64,000 nucleotides of DNA from Mycobacteroides chelonae CCUG 47445 (GTDB lineage Bacteria; Actinomycetota; Actinomycetes; Mycobacteriales; Mycobacteriaceae), in NCBI RefSeq assembly GCF_001632805.1, contig NZ_CP007220.1, positions 2,666,001 through 2,730,000 of the forward strand, in the 5' to 3' direction. Positions 7,401 through 16,880 of the stretch are shown in pieces. Within the stretch, counting starts at the first letter, position 1. Each line of letters starts with the position of its first letter. Made by a program: the position numbers and the translations under genes. The notes under the pieces were generated by a model. The model searched no databases, was not told the origin of the DNA, and was given only the letters and a program-made list of their open reading frames with translations.

Positions 7401-10400
7401 CCGCCCAGGCAGCCGGGCCCGAGTAGCGCCTTGAGGTCACCCATCAGAGCCGATGAGGGCGTGACCCGAAGCGACTGATCGAGTTCGAGAGTGGTGACAC
7501 GCTCTCCGCTGATCAACCGCAGATGGACCTGGTTGGTCCCGGGATGCCGCGCCAGCACCTGCTTGAGTGCGGTCACCTTGTCGATGGTGCACTGTCGCGT
7601 CGGCAGCGTGACCGCAACCGGACGATCATCGGAAGCCTGCGAGAAGTCGGGCACCACAAGGTCATTGGCAATCAGTGAAATCCGGTCATCGCGGATCGCC
7701 ACCTTCGCGTTCACCAGAACGACCGCGTCATCGGCGATCTCGGCACCGTACACCGAATAGGCCTGCGGGAAGAAGAGCACCTCGATGCCACCGGTTAGGT
7801 CCTCGAGTTGCGCGGAAGCCCAGGGCATTCCGTTCTTGTTGACCCGACGGTTGACCGAGGCGAGGATTCCGCCCACGCGCACCTGAGTGTCGTTGGCGAT
7901 GTCGCCTTCGAGGATCGTGGGAATCTGGGTGTCGGTCTGGCGGCCCAGCAGGTGCGCCACCCCGTTGAGCGGGTGCCCGGATACATAAAGCCCCAGCATC
8001 TCTCGCTCGAGCGCGAGCTTATGCTTCTCTTCCCATTCCTCGTCGGGCACCTTGATGGCGAACACGCTGGATGCGTCGGCGTCGTCATCGCCGGCACCGC
8101 CGAAGAGGTCGAACTGCCCCATGGCTTCGGCTTTCTTGGTGCCCAACACCGAGTCGACGGCATCGGACTGGACGAGAAAAAGCCCCTTGCGGGAATGCCC
8201 CAGCGAGTCAAAGGCTCCGGCCTTCACCAGCGATTCCGTGACCTTCTTATTGCAGGCCGCGATGTCGATCTTGTGCAGATAGTCCGAGAAATCGGTGAAG
8301 GCGCCCTTCGATTCCCGGGTCGCGATCAGGGACTGCACCACATTGGCGCCGACATTTCGAACGCCACCGAGCCCGTATCGGATGTCCTCCCCCACCGAGG
8401 CGAAGTTGTGGACCGACTCGTTGACGTCCGGCGGCAACACCGTGATGCCCAGACGACGGCAATCGGCGAGGTAGACGGCCGCCTTGTCCTTGTCGTCACC
8501 CACGGAGGTAAGCAGCCCGGCCATGTACTCGCCGGGGTAGTTGGCCTTGAGGTAGGCGGTCCAGAACGACACCAATCCGTAGCCGGCGGCGTGCGACTTG
8601 TTGAACGCGTATCCGGCGAACGGAAGAATGGTGTCCCACAGTGCCTTGACGGCCTTCTCGGAGAAGCCGTTGTTGGTCATCCCCTCGTAGAAGCCCTTGT
8701 ACTCGGCCTCCAGGACTTCAAGCTTCTTCTTGCCCATGGCCTTACGGAGCGCGTCGGCCTTACCCATGGAGTACGAGGCGACCTTCTGGGCGATGAACAT
8801 GATCTGCTCTTGGTAGACGATCAGACCGTAGGTCTCCGAGAGGATGTCCTTGAGCGGCTCCTCCAGCTCGGGGTGAATCGGCTTGATGGGCTGGCGACCG
8901 TTCTTGCGGTCGGCGTAGTCGTTGTGGGCGTTCATGCCCATCGGGCCGGGGCGGTACAGCGCCAGCACGGCGACGATGTCGTTGAATCCGGTGGGCTGCA
9001 TACGACGCAGCAGATCCCGCATGGGCCCGCCGTCGAGCTGGAACACGCCGAGAGTGTCACCGCGGGAGAGCAATTCGTACGTGGCCGGATCTTCCAGCGG
9101 CAGATGATCCAGGTCCAGATCGATGCCCCTGTTGGCCTTGATGTTGTCCAGCGCATCACCGATGACGGTCAGGTTGCGCAACCCCAGAAAGTCCATCTTC
9201 AGCAGGCCGATGGCCTCACACGAAGGATAGTCCCAGCCGGTGATGATGGCGCCGTCCTGCGCGCGCCGCCACAGCGGAATGGCGTCGGTGAGTGGCTCCG
9301 AGCTCATGATGACGGCACAGGCGTGCACACCGGCGTTGCGGATCAGGCCTTCCAGACCGCGGGCGGTCTGATAGATGGTCCGCACATCGGGATCGGTGTC
9401 GATCAGGGTGCGAACCTCGGCGGCCTCTTTGTACCGCTCGTGTTCGGGGTCGGTGATACCCGAAAGCGGAATGTCCTTGGCCATGATGGGCGGTGGCAGC
9501 GCCTTGGTGATCCGGTCGGCGATGGCGAATCCGGGCTGGCCGTAGTGGATACGCGCGGAGTCCTTCAGCGCCGCCTTGGTCTTAATGGTGCCGAAGGTGA
9601 TGACCTGCGCGACCCGGTCGCTGCCCCACTTGTCCGTGGCGTACCGAACCATCTCACCGCGGCGACGGTCGTCGAAGTCGATATCGATATCGGGTGCCGA
9701 CGGTCGTTCCGGATTCAGGAAGCGCTCGAACAGCAGCCCGTGTGGGATGGGGTCGATGTTGGTGATCCCAAGCGCGTAGGCGACGAGCGATCCGGCCGCC
9801 GATCCACGGCCCGGGCCCACCCTGATTCCGACTTCCTTGGCATGGGTGACCAAGTCCCCGACGACCAGGAAGTATGCGGGGAAACCCTTCTGCTTGATGA
9901 CGTCCAGCTCGTAGTGCGCACGGGTGAAGTACTCCTCGGGTACCCCGCCGGGGACGCCGTCGAAGCGACGCTCCAGTCCACGGTCCACCTCCTTGCGCAG
10001 CCAGGAGTCCTGGTCTTCACCCTCGGGCACCGGGAACACCGGCATGCGGTCCTTGAAGCTCCAGACGTCTTCGTACGACTGCACCCGCTCGGCGATGAGC
10101 AGGGTGTTGTCACACGCGCCGGGCACGGCGTCATCCCAGAGGTCGCGCATCTCGGACGCCGGCTTCAGGAAGTAGCCATCACCGTCGAACTTGAAGCGCG
10201 TGGGGTCCGACATGGTCTTGCCGGTCTGCACACACAGCAGTGCTTCGTGGTTGTGCGAGTGGTCCTTGGTGACGTAGTGGCAGTCGTTGGTGGCCAGCGG
10301 AGGTATGCCGAGCTTCTTGCCCAACTCCAGCAGTCCCTCGCGCACCCGGCGTTCGATGGACAGCCCGTGGTCCATCAGCTCCAGGAAGAAGTTCTCCTTG

Positions 10401-10954
10401 CCGAAGATCTGCTGCCATTTGGCGGCGGCTTCGAGTGCCTCGGCCTCCTGACCGAGACGGAGCCGGGTCTGCACTTCACCGGAAGGACATCCGGTGGTGG
10501 CGATGATGCCGCTGGCGTGCTCGGCAATGAGCTCGGCGTCCATGCGCGCCCATTTACCCAGCTGGCCCTCGAATGAGGCCAGTGAGGACAACTTGAACAG
10601 GTTGCGCAGTCCTGTCGCGTTCTCGGCGACCATCGTCATGTGGGTGTAGGAACCCGAACCGGACACGTCATCGGACTTCTGCCCCGGATCGCCCCAGAAG
10701 ACACGCTTGGTGTCGAACCGAGAGGCCGGCGCGATGTAGGCCTCGATGCCGATGATGGGCTTGACCCCGGTCGCGCTGGCGACGTTGTAAAACTCGCTGG
10801 CGCCGTACATGTTGCCGTGGTCGGTCATGCCGACCGCCGTCATGCCGAGGCGCTCAACCTCGGCAAGCATCGGCTTGATCTTCGCCGCACCATCGAGCAT
10901 CGAGTACTCGGTGTGGTTGTGCAGGTGCACGAACGAAGAATTCGAGGAGCTCAC
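7397..10954 (-). CDS. dnaE1: DNA polymerase III alpha subunit DnaE1
   Basis: 1185 residues, close to the 1184 of M. tuberculosis DnaE1, the essential replicative polymerase. The N-terminal PHP domain starts at [11 protein letters not shown] (~residues 8-18) and retains metal ligands (HLHNH, TDHGN, NDCHY); in mycobacteria this domain is known to supply the proofreading 3'-5' exonuclease. The palm holds the catalytic acidic set in [15 protein letters not shown], and the finger and tandem HhH regions follow ([13 protein letters not shown]). Near the C terminus is an OB domain ([13 protein letters not shown]). Minus strand, with the start next to a 387-base stretch containing a gene remnant. The large open frame on the opposite strand (7808-10576) is a codon-bias shadow. 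Confidence 0.98.
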   Translation of the reverse strand: MSSSNSSFVHLHNHTEYSMLDGAAKIKPMLAEVERLGMTAVGMTDHGNMYGASEFYNVASATGVKPIIGIEAYIAPASRFDTKRVFWGDPGQKSDDVSGSGSYTHMTMVAENATGLRNLFKLSSLASFEGQLGKWARMDAELIAEHASGIIATTGCPSGEVQTRLRLGQEAEALEAAAKWQQIFGKENFFLELMDHGLSIERRVREGLLELGKKLGIPPLATNDCHYVTKDHSHNHEALLCVQTGKTMSDPTRFKFDGDGYFLKPASEMRDLWDDAVPGACDNTLLIAERVQSYEDVWSFKDRMPVFPVPEGEDQDSWLRKEVDRGLERRFDGVPGGVPEEYFTRAHYELDVIKQKGFPAYFLVVGDLVTHAKEVGIRVGPGRGSAAGSLVAYALGITNIDPIPHGLLFERFLNPERPSAPDIDIDFDDRRRGEMVRYATDKWGSDRVAQVITFGTIKTKAALKDSARIHYGQPGFAIADRITKALPPPIMAKDIPLSGITDPEHERYKEAAEVRTLIDTDPDVRTIYQTARGLEGLIRNAGVHACAVIMSSEPLTDAIPLWRRAQDGAIITGWDYPSCEAIGLLKMDFLGLRNLTVIGDALDNIKANRGIDLDLDHLPLEDPATYELLSRGDTLGVFQLDGGPMRDLLRRMQPTGFNDIVAVLALYRPGPMGMNAHNDYADRKNGRQPIKPIHPELEEPLKDILSETYGLIVYQEQIMFIAQKVASYSMGKADALRKAMGKKKLEVLEAEYKGFYEGMTNNGFSEKAVKALWDTILPFAGYAFNKSHAAGYGLVSFWTAYLKANYPGEYMAGLLTSVGDDKDKAAVYLADCRRLGITVLPPDVNESVHNFASVGEDIRYGLGGVRNVGANVVQSLIATRESKGAFTDFSDYLHKIDIAACNKKVTESLVKAGAFDSLGHSRKGLFLVQSDAVDSVLGTKKAEAMGQFDLFGGAGDDDADASSVFAIKVPDEEWEEKHKLALEREMLGLYVSGHPLNGVAHLLGRQTDTQIPTILEGDIANDTQVRVGGILASVNRRVNKNGMPWASAQLEDLTGGIEVLFFPQAYSVYGAEIADDAVVLVNAKVAIRDDRISLIANDLVVPDFSQASDDRPVAVTLPTRQCTIDKVTALKQVLARHPGTNQVHLRLISGERVTTLELDQSLRVTPSSALMGDLKALLGPGCLGG

Positions 10955-11099
10955 ACGTGCCTTTCGTACCGACCCACGATGGGGGCGTCAATCGCTAGAG
11001 GGGTCAGTTTATGGCGAGGGTCTGACAGTCCCGGGCGTGTCGGGGGTGTGTCGCCCCGCTCATCCAGCTACCCGAATCACAGCGGTCACAAAAGCCCCG

Positions 11100-11338
11100 T
11101 CAGCAACGATCAGGGCCCGTTTTCCCGACGAATCCTCGCACGGGTGGCGGCTGCCATTGCAGCACCCGATCCATCTGCCGTAGGGACATACCCCGGGTGG
11201 CCCGCAGCGCCGCGTCGCGCAACGGCGTCAACCACGGGTTCGAGACGAGTCCCAGCGCACCCAGTCGGCGGGAATCGCGTGCGATCCGCTGTGTCCGGCG
11301 TCGGCGCAACGCAATGGCGCGGCGGCGGCGATGACTGT
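11100..11338 (-). pseudogene. C-terminal remnant of an FAD-dependent monooxygenase
   Basis: In the 387 bases between dnaE1 and rarD, one minus-strand frame ending in TGA at 11100-11102 reads RTQRIARDSRRLGALGLVSN, then NPWLTPLRDAALRATRG and VLQWQPP. This is the typical C-terminal tail of PHBH/zeaxanthin-epoxidase-type FAD monooxygenases (YExxRRpR..R.SRRLG......LRD..LR......W.PP). No FAD domain precedes it, because rarD ends at 11342. I read it as a decayed gene whose front has been lost. Bases 10955-11099 hold nothing I recognise beyond the dnaE1 leader. Recognition is from memory, so confidence is moderate. Confidence 0.55.
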
Positions 11339-11341
11339 GTG

Positions 11342-12256
11342 TCAGGTCGTGGCGGGCCGCACCCGGCGCGCACTGAGCACCGCGTCGACCGTGAAGACGA
11401 CCAGCGCCGCCCAGATCAGCGCAAAGCCGGCCCACCGCTCCGGGGGCATCGCCTCATGCTTGACCAGCACACCCCAGAGCATCTGCAGCGATGGTGTCAG
11501 GTACTGCAGCAACCCAAGGGTAACCAGTGGAATGCGTTGTGCCGCAATTCCGAACATCAGCAGCGGCAGCGCTGTCACCACACCGCTGAACACGATCAGC
11601 GCGGTGTGACCGTGGGTATAGCCAAGGAAGTGCTGCTGCCCGGCGAGACCGAGAAACGCCACATAGGCCAGCGCGAACGGTGCCGCGACGATTCCCTCGG
11701 CCGTCAGGCTCACCCGCGGATCGACAGTCACCGTCTTCTTGATGGCTCCGTACCCGGCGAACGAGACGGCCAGGACCAAGGTGATGACCGGCAGCTGCCC
11801 GTAGTTGATCGTGAGCACGATGACTGCCGTGACTGCCAGTACCAGGGCCAGCAACTGCCATCGGCTGAGCGGCTCCCGGAAGATCAGCACACCCAACAAC
11901 ACCGTCACCAACGGGTTGACGAAGTATCCGAGCGCGGCGTCCAGGACATGCCCCGAGTTGACGGCATAGATGTAGACACCCCAGTTGAGGGCGATGAGAG
12001 CCGAGGCACCCGCGAGGAGGAACCAGTTGCGCGGCCCCATCGCGATGAGATCGCGCAATCGCCCGGAAACGGCGACGACGATCACCATCAGCAGCAGCGT
12101 CCAGATCATCCGGTGCGCCAGGATCTCCAGCGCACTGGCCGGCTTCAGCAGAGGGAAGAACGCGGGAAACAATCCCCACATGAAATAGGCGGCCGCACCG
12201 AACAGGTATCCGGACTTCAGACGATTCTCTTCGGGAGCGGCGACGATCCCACTCAT
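11342..12256 (-). CDS. rarD: RarD-type EamA transporter
   Basis: 304 residues with about ten hydrophobic helices in two EamA repeats. It starts at ATG 12256, which overlaps the rluD stop (ATGA). The opening [20 protein letters not shown] and the [14 protein letters not shown] segment are diagnostic of the RarD branch (first named for chloramphenicol sensitivity in Pseudomonas); [20 protein letters not shown] and LGYFVNPLV are further conserved stretches. It would be a drug/metabolite exporter or permease of the inner membrane; the substrate is unknown. The frame remains open to 12364 but that would run inside rluD. It is probably cotranscribed with lspA and rluD. Confidence 0.9.
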   Translation of the reverse strand: MSGIVAAPEENRLKSGYLFGAAAYFMWGLFPAFFPLLKPASALEILAHRMIWTLLLMVIVVAVSGRLRDLIAMGPRNWFLLAGASALIALNWGVYIYAVNSGHVLDAALGYFVNPLVTVLLGVLIFREPLSRWQLLALVLAVTAVIVLTINYGQLPVITLVLAVSFAGYGAIKKTVTVDPRVSLTAEGIVAAPFALAYVAFLGLAGQQHFLGYTHGHTALIVFSGVVTALPLLMFGIAAQRIPLVTLGLLQYLTPSLQMLWGVLVKHEAMPPERWAGFALIWAALVVFTVDAVLSARRVRPATT

Positions 12257-13170
12257 CGCAGGACGTCGAGCGCGTGCGCCAGATCGTCCGGATACTCGCT
12301 GGTGATTTCCATCCAGCGACCATCGCCCGGATGTGTGAAGGCCAGCGACTTGGCGTGCAGCCATTGCCGTTCCAGCCCGAGCTTGGCAGCCAGCGTCGGA
12401 TCCGCGCCATAGGTCAGATCACCGCAGCAGGGATGTTTGATGGCCGAGAAATGCACCCGGATCTGGTGGGTGCGACCGGTTTCCAGATGTATGTCCAACA
12501 GGCTGGCCGCCACGAACGCCTCAAGGGTGTCGTAGTGGGTGATCGAATGACGCCCGTCCTCGACCACGGCGAACTTCCAGTCGTGTCCCCGGTGCCGCCC
12601 GATGGGGGCATCGATGGTGCCGCTGGACGGGTCCGGATGTCCTTGTACGAGAGCGTGATAGCGCTTCTCGACGCGCCGGTACTTGAAGGCGCGTTTGAGC
12701 TCGGTGTAAGCCTTCTCCGACAACGCGACAACCATGACGCCCGAGGTTCCGACGTCCAGGCGGTGCACGATTCCCTTGCGTTCGGGCACACCGGACGTAG
12801 TCATCCGGAACCCGGCGGCGGCGAGCCCGCCGAGCACGGTGGGACCGCTCCAGCCGACAGAGGCATGGGCCGCGACGCCCGCTGGTTTGTCGACGGCGAC
12901 CAGATCGTCATCGGCGTAGAGAATCTTCATGCCCTCGATGGCCTCGACCCGATTCTCCGGCGGGGCCTTGGGTTCGGGGAGGGTGACCTCTAGCCAGGTG
13001 CCCGCGGTGAGTTTCTCGGACTTGGTGACCGCAACCCCATCGAGAAGCACCGCGCCCTCTTCGGCGAGAGTTGCCGCGGCCGTGCGCGACAGCCCGAGCA
13101 GGCGTGCCAGCCCGGCGTCGACCCGCATGCCGGACAGACCGTCGGGCACCGGCAGGGAACGCGAGGTCAT
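12253..13170 (-). CDS. rluD: 23S rRNA pseudouridine synthase, RluD/RluA family
   Basis: 305 residues (the M. tuberculosis counterpart Rv1540 is about 308). An N-terminal S4 RNA-binding domain ([22 protein letters not shown], read as residues ~12-33) precedes the catalytic domain, whose nucleophile Asp lies in HRLDVGTSG and whose fold motifs include DKPAGVAAH and [11 protein letters not shown]. It isomerises uridines in helix 69 of 23S rRNA if it is a true RluD. Start ATG 13170 overlaps the lspA stop (ATGA), and its own stop overlaps rarD in the same way, so the three genes are translationally coupled. A frame extending to 13503 would run inside lspA and is rejected. Confidence 0.93.
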   Translation of the reverse strand: MTSRSLPVPDGLSGMRVDAGLARLLGLSRTAAATLAEEGAVLLDGVAVTKSEKLTAGTWLEVTLPEPKAPPENRVEAIEGMKILYADDDLVAVDKPAGVAAHASVGWSGPTVLGGLAAAGFRMTTSGVPERKGIVHRLDVGTSGVMVVALSEKAYTELKRAFKYRRVEKRYHALVQGHPDPSSGTIDAPIGRHRGHDWKFAVVEDGRHSITHYDTLEAFVAASLLDIHLETGRTHQIRVHFSAIKHPCCGDLTYGADPTLAAKLGLERQWLHAKSLAFTHPGDGRWMEITSEYPDDLAHALDVLR

Positions 13171-13802
13171 GTCGGCTTGATCTGGGAAGCCTGCGCGTCG
13201 GCGTCGTCCGGCGTCGTCTCGTCGTCTGTGCTCGATGCTCCTCGCGTCGAGCGCTCGTCCGTGGTCGATGCTCCTCGCGTCGAGCGCTCGTCGGAGTCGT
13301 AGTCGTAGCCGAACAGTGACAGCGCCACCAGCAGGATCGCCCCACCTACCACCGCCGGATCGGCCACATTGAAGACCGGCCACCACCCCACCGAGAGGAA
13401 GTCGACCACGTGACCGCGCAGCGGTCCCGGTCCCCGAAAGAACCTGTCGACGAGATTGCCCAGCGCGCCGCCGAGGATCATGCCCAAACCGATCGCCCAC
13501 CACGTGGAGACCAACCGGCGTCCGATGAGCAGGATTCCCACCACGACCGACATGGCGATGAGGGTCAGCACCCAGGTGTATCCGGTGGCAAAGGAGAACG
13601 CGGCGCCCGAGTTACGCACCAGCGTCCAGCTGACGGTGTCGCCGATGATGGGCACTGGCTTGCCAGGCTGCAGCAGTCTGACGGCCAGAACCTTGCTGAC
13701 GACATCCACCGCGAGCACCACCGCCGCCACGATGAGCAGCAGTTTTATCCGCCGCTTGGGCTTCGGGGCGGTCTGGGGCTCGTCACTCACGCCACCCATC
13801 AT
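13167..13802 (-). CDS. lspA: Lipoprotein signal peptidase LspA
   Basis: 211 residues, four membrane helices. It cleaves the signal peptide of prolipoproteins before the lipidated cysteine; it is the target of globomycin. The catalytic aspartates lie in [10 protein letters not shown] and FNVADPAV, and [11 protein letters not shown] and [16 protein letters not shown] are family signatures. The start is ATG 13802 or the next codon; GTG 13788 is an alternative. The cytoplasmic C-terminal tail is extended by two near-identical 11-residue units beginning DERSTRGAS, encoded by a DNA tandem repeat (13232-13292). The M. tuberculosis protein also ends in a short, unrelated repeat. The gene leads a coupled lspA-rluD-rarD unit. 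Confidence 0.95.
   Translation of the reverse strand: MMGGVSDEPQTAPKPKRRIKLLLIVAAVVLAVDVVSKVLAVRLLQPGKPVPIIGDTVSWTLVRNSGAAFSFATGYTWVLTLIAMSVVVGILLIGRRLVSTWWAIGLGMILGGALGNLVDRFFRGPGPLRGHVVDFLSVGWWPVFNVADPAVVGGAILLVALSLFGYDYDSDERSTRGASTTDERSTRGASSTDDETTPDDADAQASQIKPT
13232..13292. repeat. 28-bp perfect direct repeat, 33-bp period, inside the lspA 3' end
   Basis: Copies at 13232-13259 and 13265-13292 are identical and separated by 5 bases. The 33-base period is exactly 11 codons, so the frame is kept and the LspA tail is lengthened. Each unit contains a short dyad around GCGCTCG. Likely a slippage-prone minisatellite. Confidence 0.85.
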
Positions 13803-13840
13803 CCCTTACTCGGTGAGGCGCTTTGCGCAGCGTGTCTGCG

Positions 13841-14818
13841 ATGATCGCCGCTGTGCCCGATGCTCTTCGCCCCAAAGGCTCATCACCGACCCTTGTGCTG
13901 CTGACCACCGGCGGAACCATCGCGACCGAGGTCGGCAGTGACGGCATCGCCCGGCACCGCAGTTCGGGCGATGACCTACTCGCGGCATCAGGGTACGGCG
14001 AGGTCATGGTCGACGATCTGATGACGATCGACAGTTCGGAAATGACGCCGCAGCGCTGGCAGCAGATCGCCGCGTCCATCCGCGCCCATGTCGCCGGCGG
14101 CGCCTCCGGAGTCGTCATCGCGCACGGCACGGACACCTTGGAGGAGACGGCACTCTGGCTCGCGTTGACCTGCGCGGTTCAGGTGCCCGTCGTGCTGACC
14201 GGGGCGCAGCGCAGTGGCGACCACCCCGAATCCGACGGTCCGGGAAACCTTCGCGATGCGCTGACAGTGGCCGCAAGTGGAGAGGCTCTGGGTGTGGTGG
14301 TGTGCTTCGCCGGGCAGGTGTATGCGGCGCCGGGCCTGCGCAAGATCGATCTGGCCAATCCCGCCGGATTCGCCGGTACCACCACTGTCGGGCATGTGCG
14401 CGACGGCGTGTTCGTTCGCAGCGGCGATGCCCTCGCACCATTCCTCGGCACCGTGACCCGCGCCGCGTTACCCCGCGTCGACATCGTGAGCCTTTATCCG
14501 GGCGCCGACGCAGTGGCGCTCGACTCCTACGTGCGTGCCGGCGCCCAGGGACTGGTGCTCGAATCGATGGGCGCGGGCAATGCCAATGATGCTGTCATCG
14601 AGACGGTTTCGCGTCTCGTCGAGAACGGGATACGGGTGCTGGTGACCACCCGGGTGCCGGGCGGGGAGCTGGCGGCTGGATATGCGCCGGGCCAGAGATT
14701 GATCGATGCCGGCGCGGTGGTGGTGCCCCGGCTACGTTCCGCACAGGCGCGCGTGCTGTTGATTGCGGCACTGGCCACCGGATCAGATCTCCGCGCCGTC
14801 GTCGACCGGCTCGGCTGA
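13841..14818 (+). CDS. ansA: L-asparaginase AnsA
   Basis: 325 residues from ATG 13841. Type-I/II bacterial asparaginase fold: the N-terminal threonine motif TTGGTIATE (~residues 20-28) and the second catalytic motif [11 protein letters not shown], with the downstream LTGAQRS and DGPGNLRDA segments. It hydrolyses L-asparagine to aspartate and ammonia; in M. tuberculosis AnsA (Rv1538c) supports nitrogen assimilation and acid resistance. Alternative starts in frame are TTG 13823, which has GGTGAGG 5 bases upstream, and GTG 13832; lengths differ by at most six residues. Divergent from lspA and convergent with dinX, overlapping it by 36 bases tail to tail. Confidence 0.93.
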   Translation: MIAAVPDALRPKGSSPTLVLLTTGGTIATEVGSDGIARHRSSGDDLLAASGYGEVMVDDLMTIDSSEMTPQRWQQIAASIRAHVAGGASGVVIAHGTDTLEETALWLALTCAVQVPVVLTGAQRSGDHPESDGPGNLRDALTVAASGEALGVVVCFAGQVYAAPGLRKIDLANPAGFAGTTTVGHVRDGVFVRSGDALAPFLGTVTRAALPRVDIVSLYPGADAVALDSYVRAGAQGLVLESMGAGNANDAVIETVSRLVENGIRVLVTTRVPGGELAAGYAPGQRLIDAGAVVVPRLRSAQARVLLIAALATGSDLRAVVDRLG

Positions 14819-16153
14819 GTCCTCCGGCCAGTCCAGACTGGCCACCGGGTCGGCACGGGTGACATCCCGGTCATCGACGCCGAAGGTCCGCGCGACGCCG
14901 GGCCCGCTGCCGCGTGTCTCGAATCTCACGGTCATGACCCCGTGCCCAGTGCCCTGGATCCAACCATGCCCAAACTCGGGATGGCTGACGTCGTCACCGA
15001 CGCCCCAGCTCGCCGCGCTTGGTTCCGCCGCGGCGACAGCTGATGCGGACTCGTCGGTTTCGGCAATCGATTCGGTCTGGTCCAGGTCGGGAAACAGCGA
15101 GGCCTGCTGAGTGTCGGAAAATCCCGAGAATCCCACGCCAACAAGGCGAATGGGACCGATCTCAACAGGGTCGAGTAGCAGCCGGCGCGCGGCCGACATC
15201 AGTACCGCCCGTTCAGTCGTGGCGTAGGGCAGAGTCGCCGATCTGGTCAGGATGCTCATGTCTGAGCGGCGAAGTTTGACGGTGACGGTACGCACACCGC
15301 GACCATGCTTGATCAGTCGCCGATGGGCGTGGGCGCCGATGGGTTCGATGGCCTCGCGCAATTGATCGAGAGTCGTCAGATCGTCGGCGAAGGTGGATTC
15401 GGCGCTGATCTGTTTGGTTTCGGCACGTTCGGCGACCGGACGCTCATCGATCCCCCGGGCGAGTTGGTGCAGCGCGGGGCCGATGGTTCCGCCCAGCACC
15501 GAGGCCACTTCACCGGTCTGCAGCGCCGCGAACTGGCCAATAGTGTTGATTCCCAGGCGGTTCAGCCGCTCTTCGGCAACGGGTCCGATTCCCCACAATT
15601 TACGCACCGGCAGATCGTCGAGCAGTGAGCGTTCCTCCGCCGGAGCGATGATCCGCACCCCGTCGGGTTTGGCCAATCCCGATGCGATCTTGGCGAGCTG
15701 CTTCCCGGACCCCGCCCCGACCGATGCGGTGAGCCCGGTCTCGGCGAGCACCCGGGAACGAAGTTCGTCGATGTACTGGCCTACCGTTTCGGTGGTGGCC
15801 CCGGCTAGTTCCGCGGGCTCTCCGAAAGCCTCGTCGAAGGAGAGCTGTTCCAGCACCGGAATCATCGATCGCACCGTCGCGAATACCCGTCGGCTCGCGA
15901 CTCCGTATACCGCCCCGCGAGGCGGCAGAACAACGGCGGAGATGCCCACGAGGCGCCGCGCCTGGTGCATGGGCATGGCCGAGCGGGCACCGAAAACCCG
16001 GGCCTCATAGCTCGCACCGGCCACCACGCCCCGACCTCCCGTGCCGCCGACGAGAACCGGTCGCTTACGCAGGGTTGGCCGGGTCAGCTGCTCGACCGAG
16101 GCGAAGAAGGCGTCCATGTCGAGGTGCAGAACCCATCGACCGGCAGCACACAC
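14783..16153 (-). CDS. dinX: Y-family DNA polymerase IV DinX (DinB1 type)
   Basis: 456 residues. The palm opens with [15 protein letters not shown] (catalytic Asp), followed by the steric-gate region and SFDEAF (second and third acidic residues), then the HhH thumb and the little finger. A beta-clamp-binding motif, QASLFPDL, lies about 90 residues from the end. The C-terminal extension ([18 protein letters not shown], then VTVRFETR) resembles a small Tudor-like domain also found in M. tuberculosis DinX. It makes translesion or error-prone synthesis possible. Start GTG 16153 is chosen for the short leader before the palm; no good Shine-Dalgarno sequence or LexA box is visible. The 3' end overlaps ansA by 36 bases. 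Confidence 0.93.
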   Translation of the reverse strand: MCAAGRWVLHLDMDAFFASVEQLTRPTLRKRPVLVGGTGGRGVVAGASYEARVFGARSAMPMHQARRLVGISAVVLPPRGAVYGVASRRVFATVRSMIPVLEQLSFDEAFGEPAELAGATTETVGQYIDELRSRVLAETGLTASVGAGSGKQLAKIASGLAKPDGVRIIAPAEERSLLDDLPVRKLWGIGPVAEERLNRLGINTIGQFAALQTGEVASVLGGTIGPALHQLARGIDERPVAERAETKQISAESTFADDLTTLDQLREAIEPIGAHAHRRLIKHGRGVRTVTVKLRRSDMSILTRSATLPYATTERAVLMSAARRLLLDPVEIGPIRLVGVGFSGFSDTQQASLFPDLDQTESIAETDESASAVAAAEPSAASWGVGDDVSHPEFGHGWIQGTGHGVMTVRFETRGSGPGVARTFGVDDRDVTRADPVASLDWPEDSAEPVDDGAEI

Positions 16154-16300
16154 GCGATCATCGTATTGCGCAGGTCGGACGTGTCCTGTCCGGCGATCCC
16201 GCCGCGCTGAGCACCACGGTTGCCATCCGATGGCCGAACTCCGATAAGAAATGGCTGAATCACGCTACTCGGACAGCCGGAGCGTCCCTAGCCTGATGTC

Positions 16301-16870
16301 ATGGCAATGAATTTGGTGCACCGGTGGTGTTGTAGCTCGGAGATGTGGGCACGTAAAACCGAGTCACAGCTCCTGCCGTGGGCGCTTCAGGACGTTGAGC
16401 TTGGCGCGGACACCTTGGAGATCGGCCCCGGTTATGGCGCGAATCTGCGAGTGCTGACCAAGCGCACCCCGCAGCTGACCGCCGTCGAGATCGACGACAC
16501 CATGGCCTCGCGGCTGCAGCGTCTCTATAGCGATCAGGCGACCGTGATCCAGGGTGACGGCACCAGGCTCGGTTTCGACGACGACCGCTTCAGCTCCGTG
16601 GTGTGCTTCACCATGCTGCACCATGTTCCGACGGCTGATCTGCAGGACCAGCTGTTCGCGCAGGCGCACAGGGTGCTGGCCCCCGGCGGTGTTTTCGCCG
16701 GCAGCGACGGAGTGCATTCCACGTTCTTCCGGCTGCTGCACATCGGTGACACCTATAACCCGGTGCCGACGACATCGCTGCCGGGTCGCTTGCGGGCGGC
16801 GGGTTTCACCGATATCGAGCATCACCTCGACGGCGGCAATCAGCGCTGGCGCGCGGTGAAGGCCGCCTAG
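16301..16870 (+). CDS. Class I SAM-dependent methyltransferase
   Basis: 189 residues with a Rossmann fold: motif I TLEIGPGYGANL (~residues 38-49), the acidic ribose-binding end of strand 2 in VEIDD, motif II-like QGDGTRLGFDDDRFSSV, and the post-motif LAPGGVFAGSDG. It resembles UbiE/type-11 methyltransferases, but short. The first 35 residues are enriched in Trp and Cys (HRWCCSSEMW), which is usual in this mycobacterial group. Start ATG 16301; ATG 16307 is an alternative. Convergent with ileS (10 bases apart). The substrate is unknown. Confidence 0.85.
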   Translation: MAMNLVHRWCCSSEMWARKTESQLLPWALQDVELGADTLEIGPGYGANLRVLTKRTPQLTAVEIDDTMASRLQRLYSDQATVIQGDGTRLGFDDDRFSSVVCFTMLHHVPTADLQDQLFAQAHRVLAPGGVFAGSDGVHSTFFRLLHIGDTYNPVPTTSLPGRLRAAGFTDIEHHLDGGNQRWRAVKAA

Positions 16871-16880
16871 AACCAACGCG

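Noticed and set aside
7808..10576. 922-codon open frame on the plus strand opposite dnaE1
   Set aside because: Composition is that of an antisense codon-bias shadow (rich in Val, Gly, His, Arg without domain structure); dnaE1 is certain.
10640..12412. 590-codon plus-strand frame crossing the dnaE1 start, the remnant and rarD
   Set aside because: Crosses real genes on the other strand; sequence is low-complexity Arg/Gln/His.
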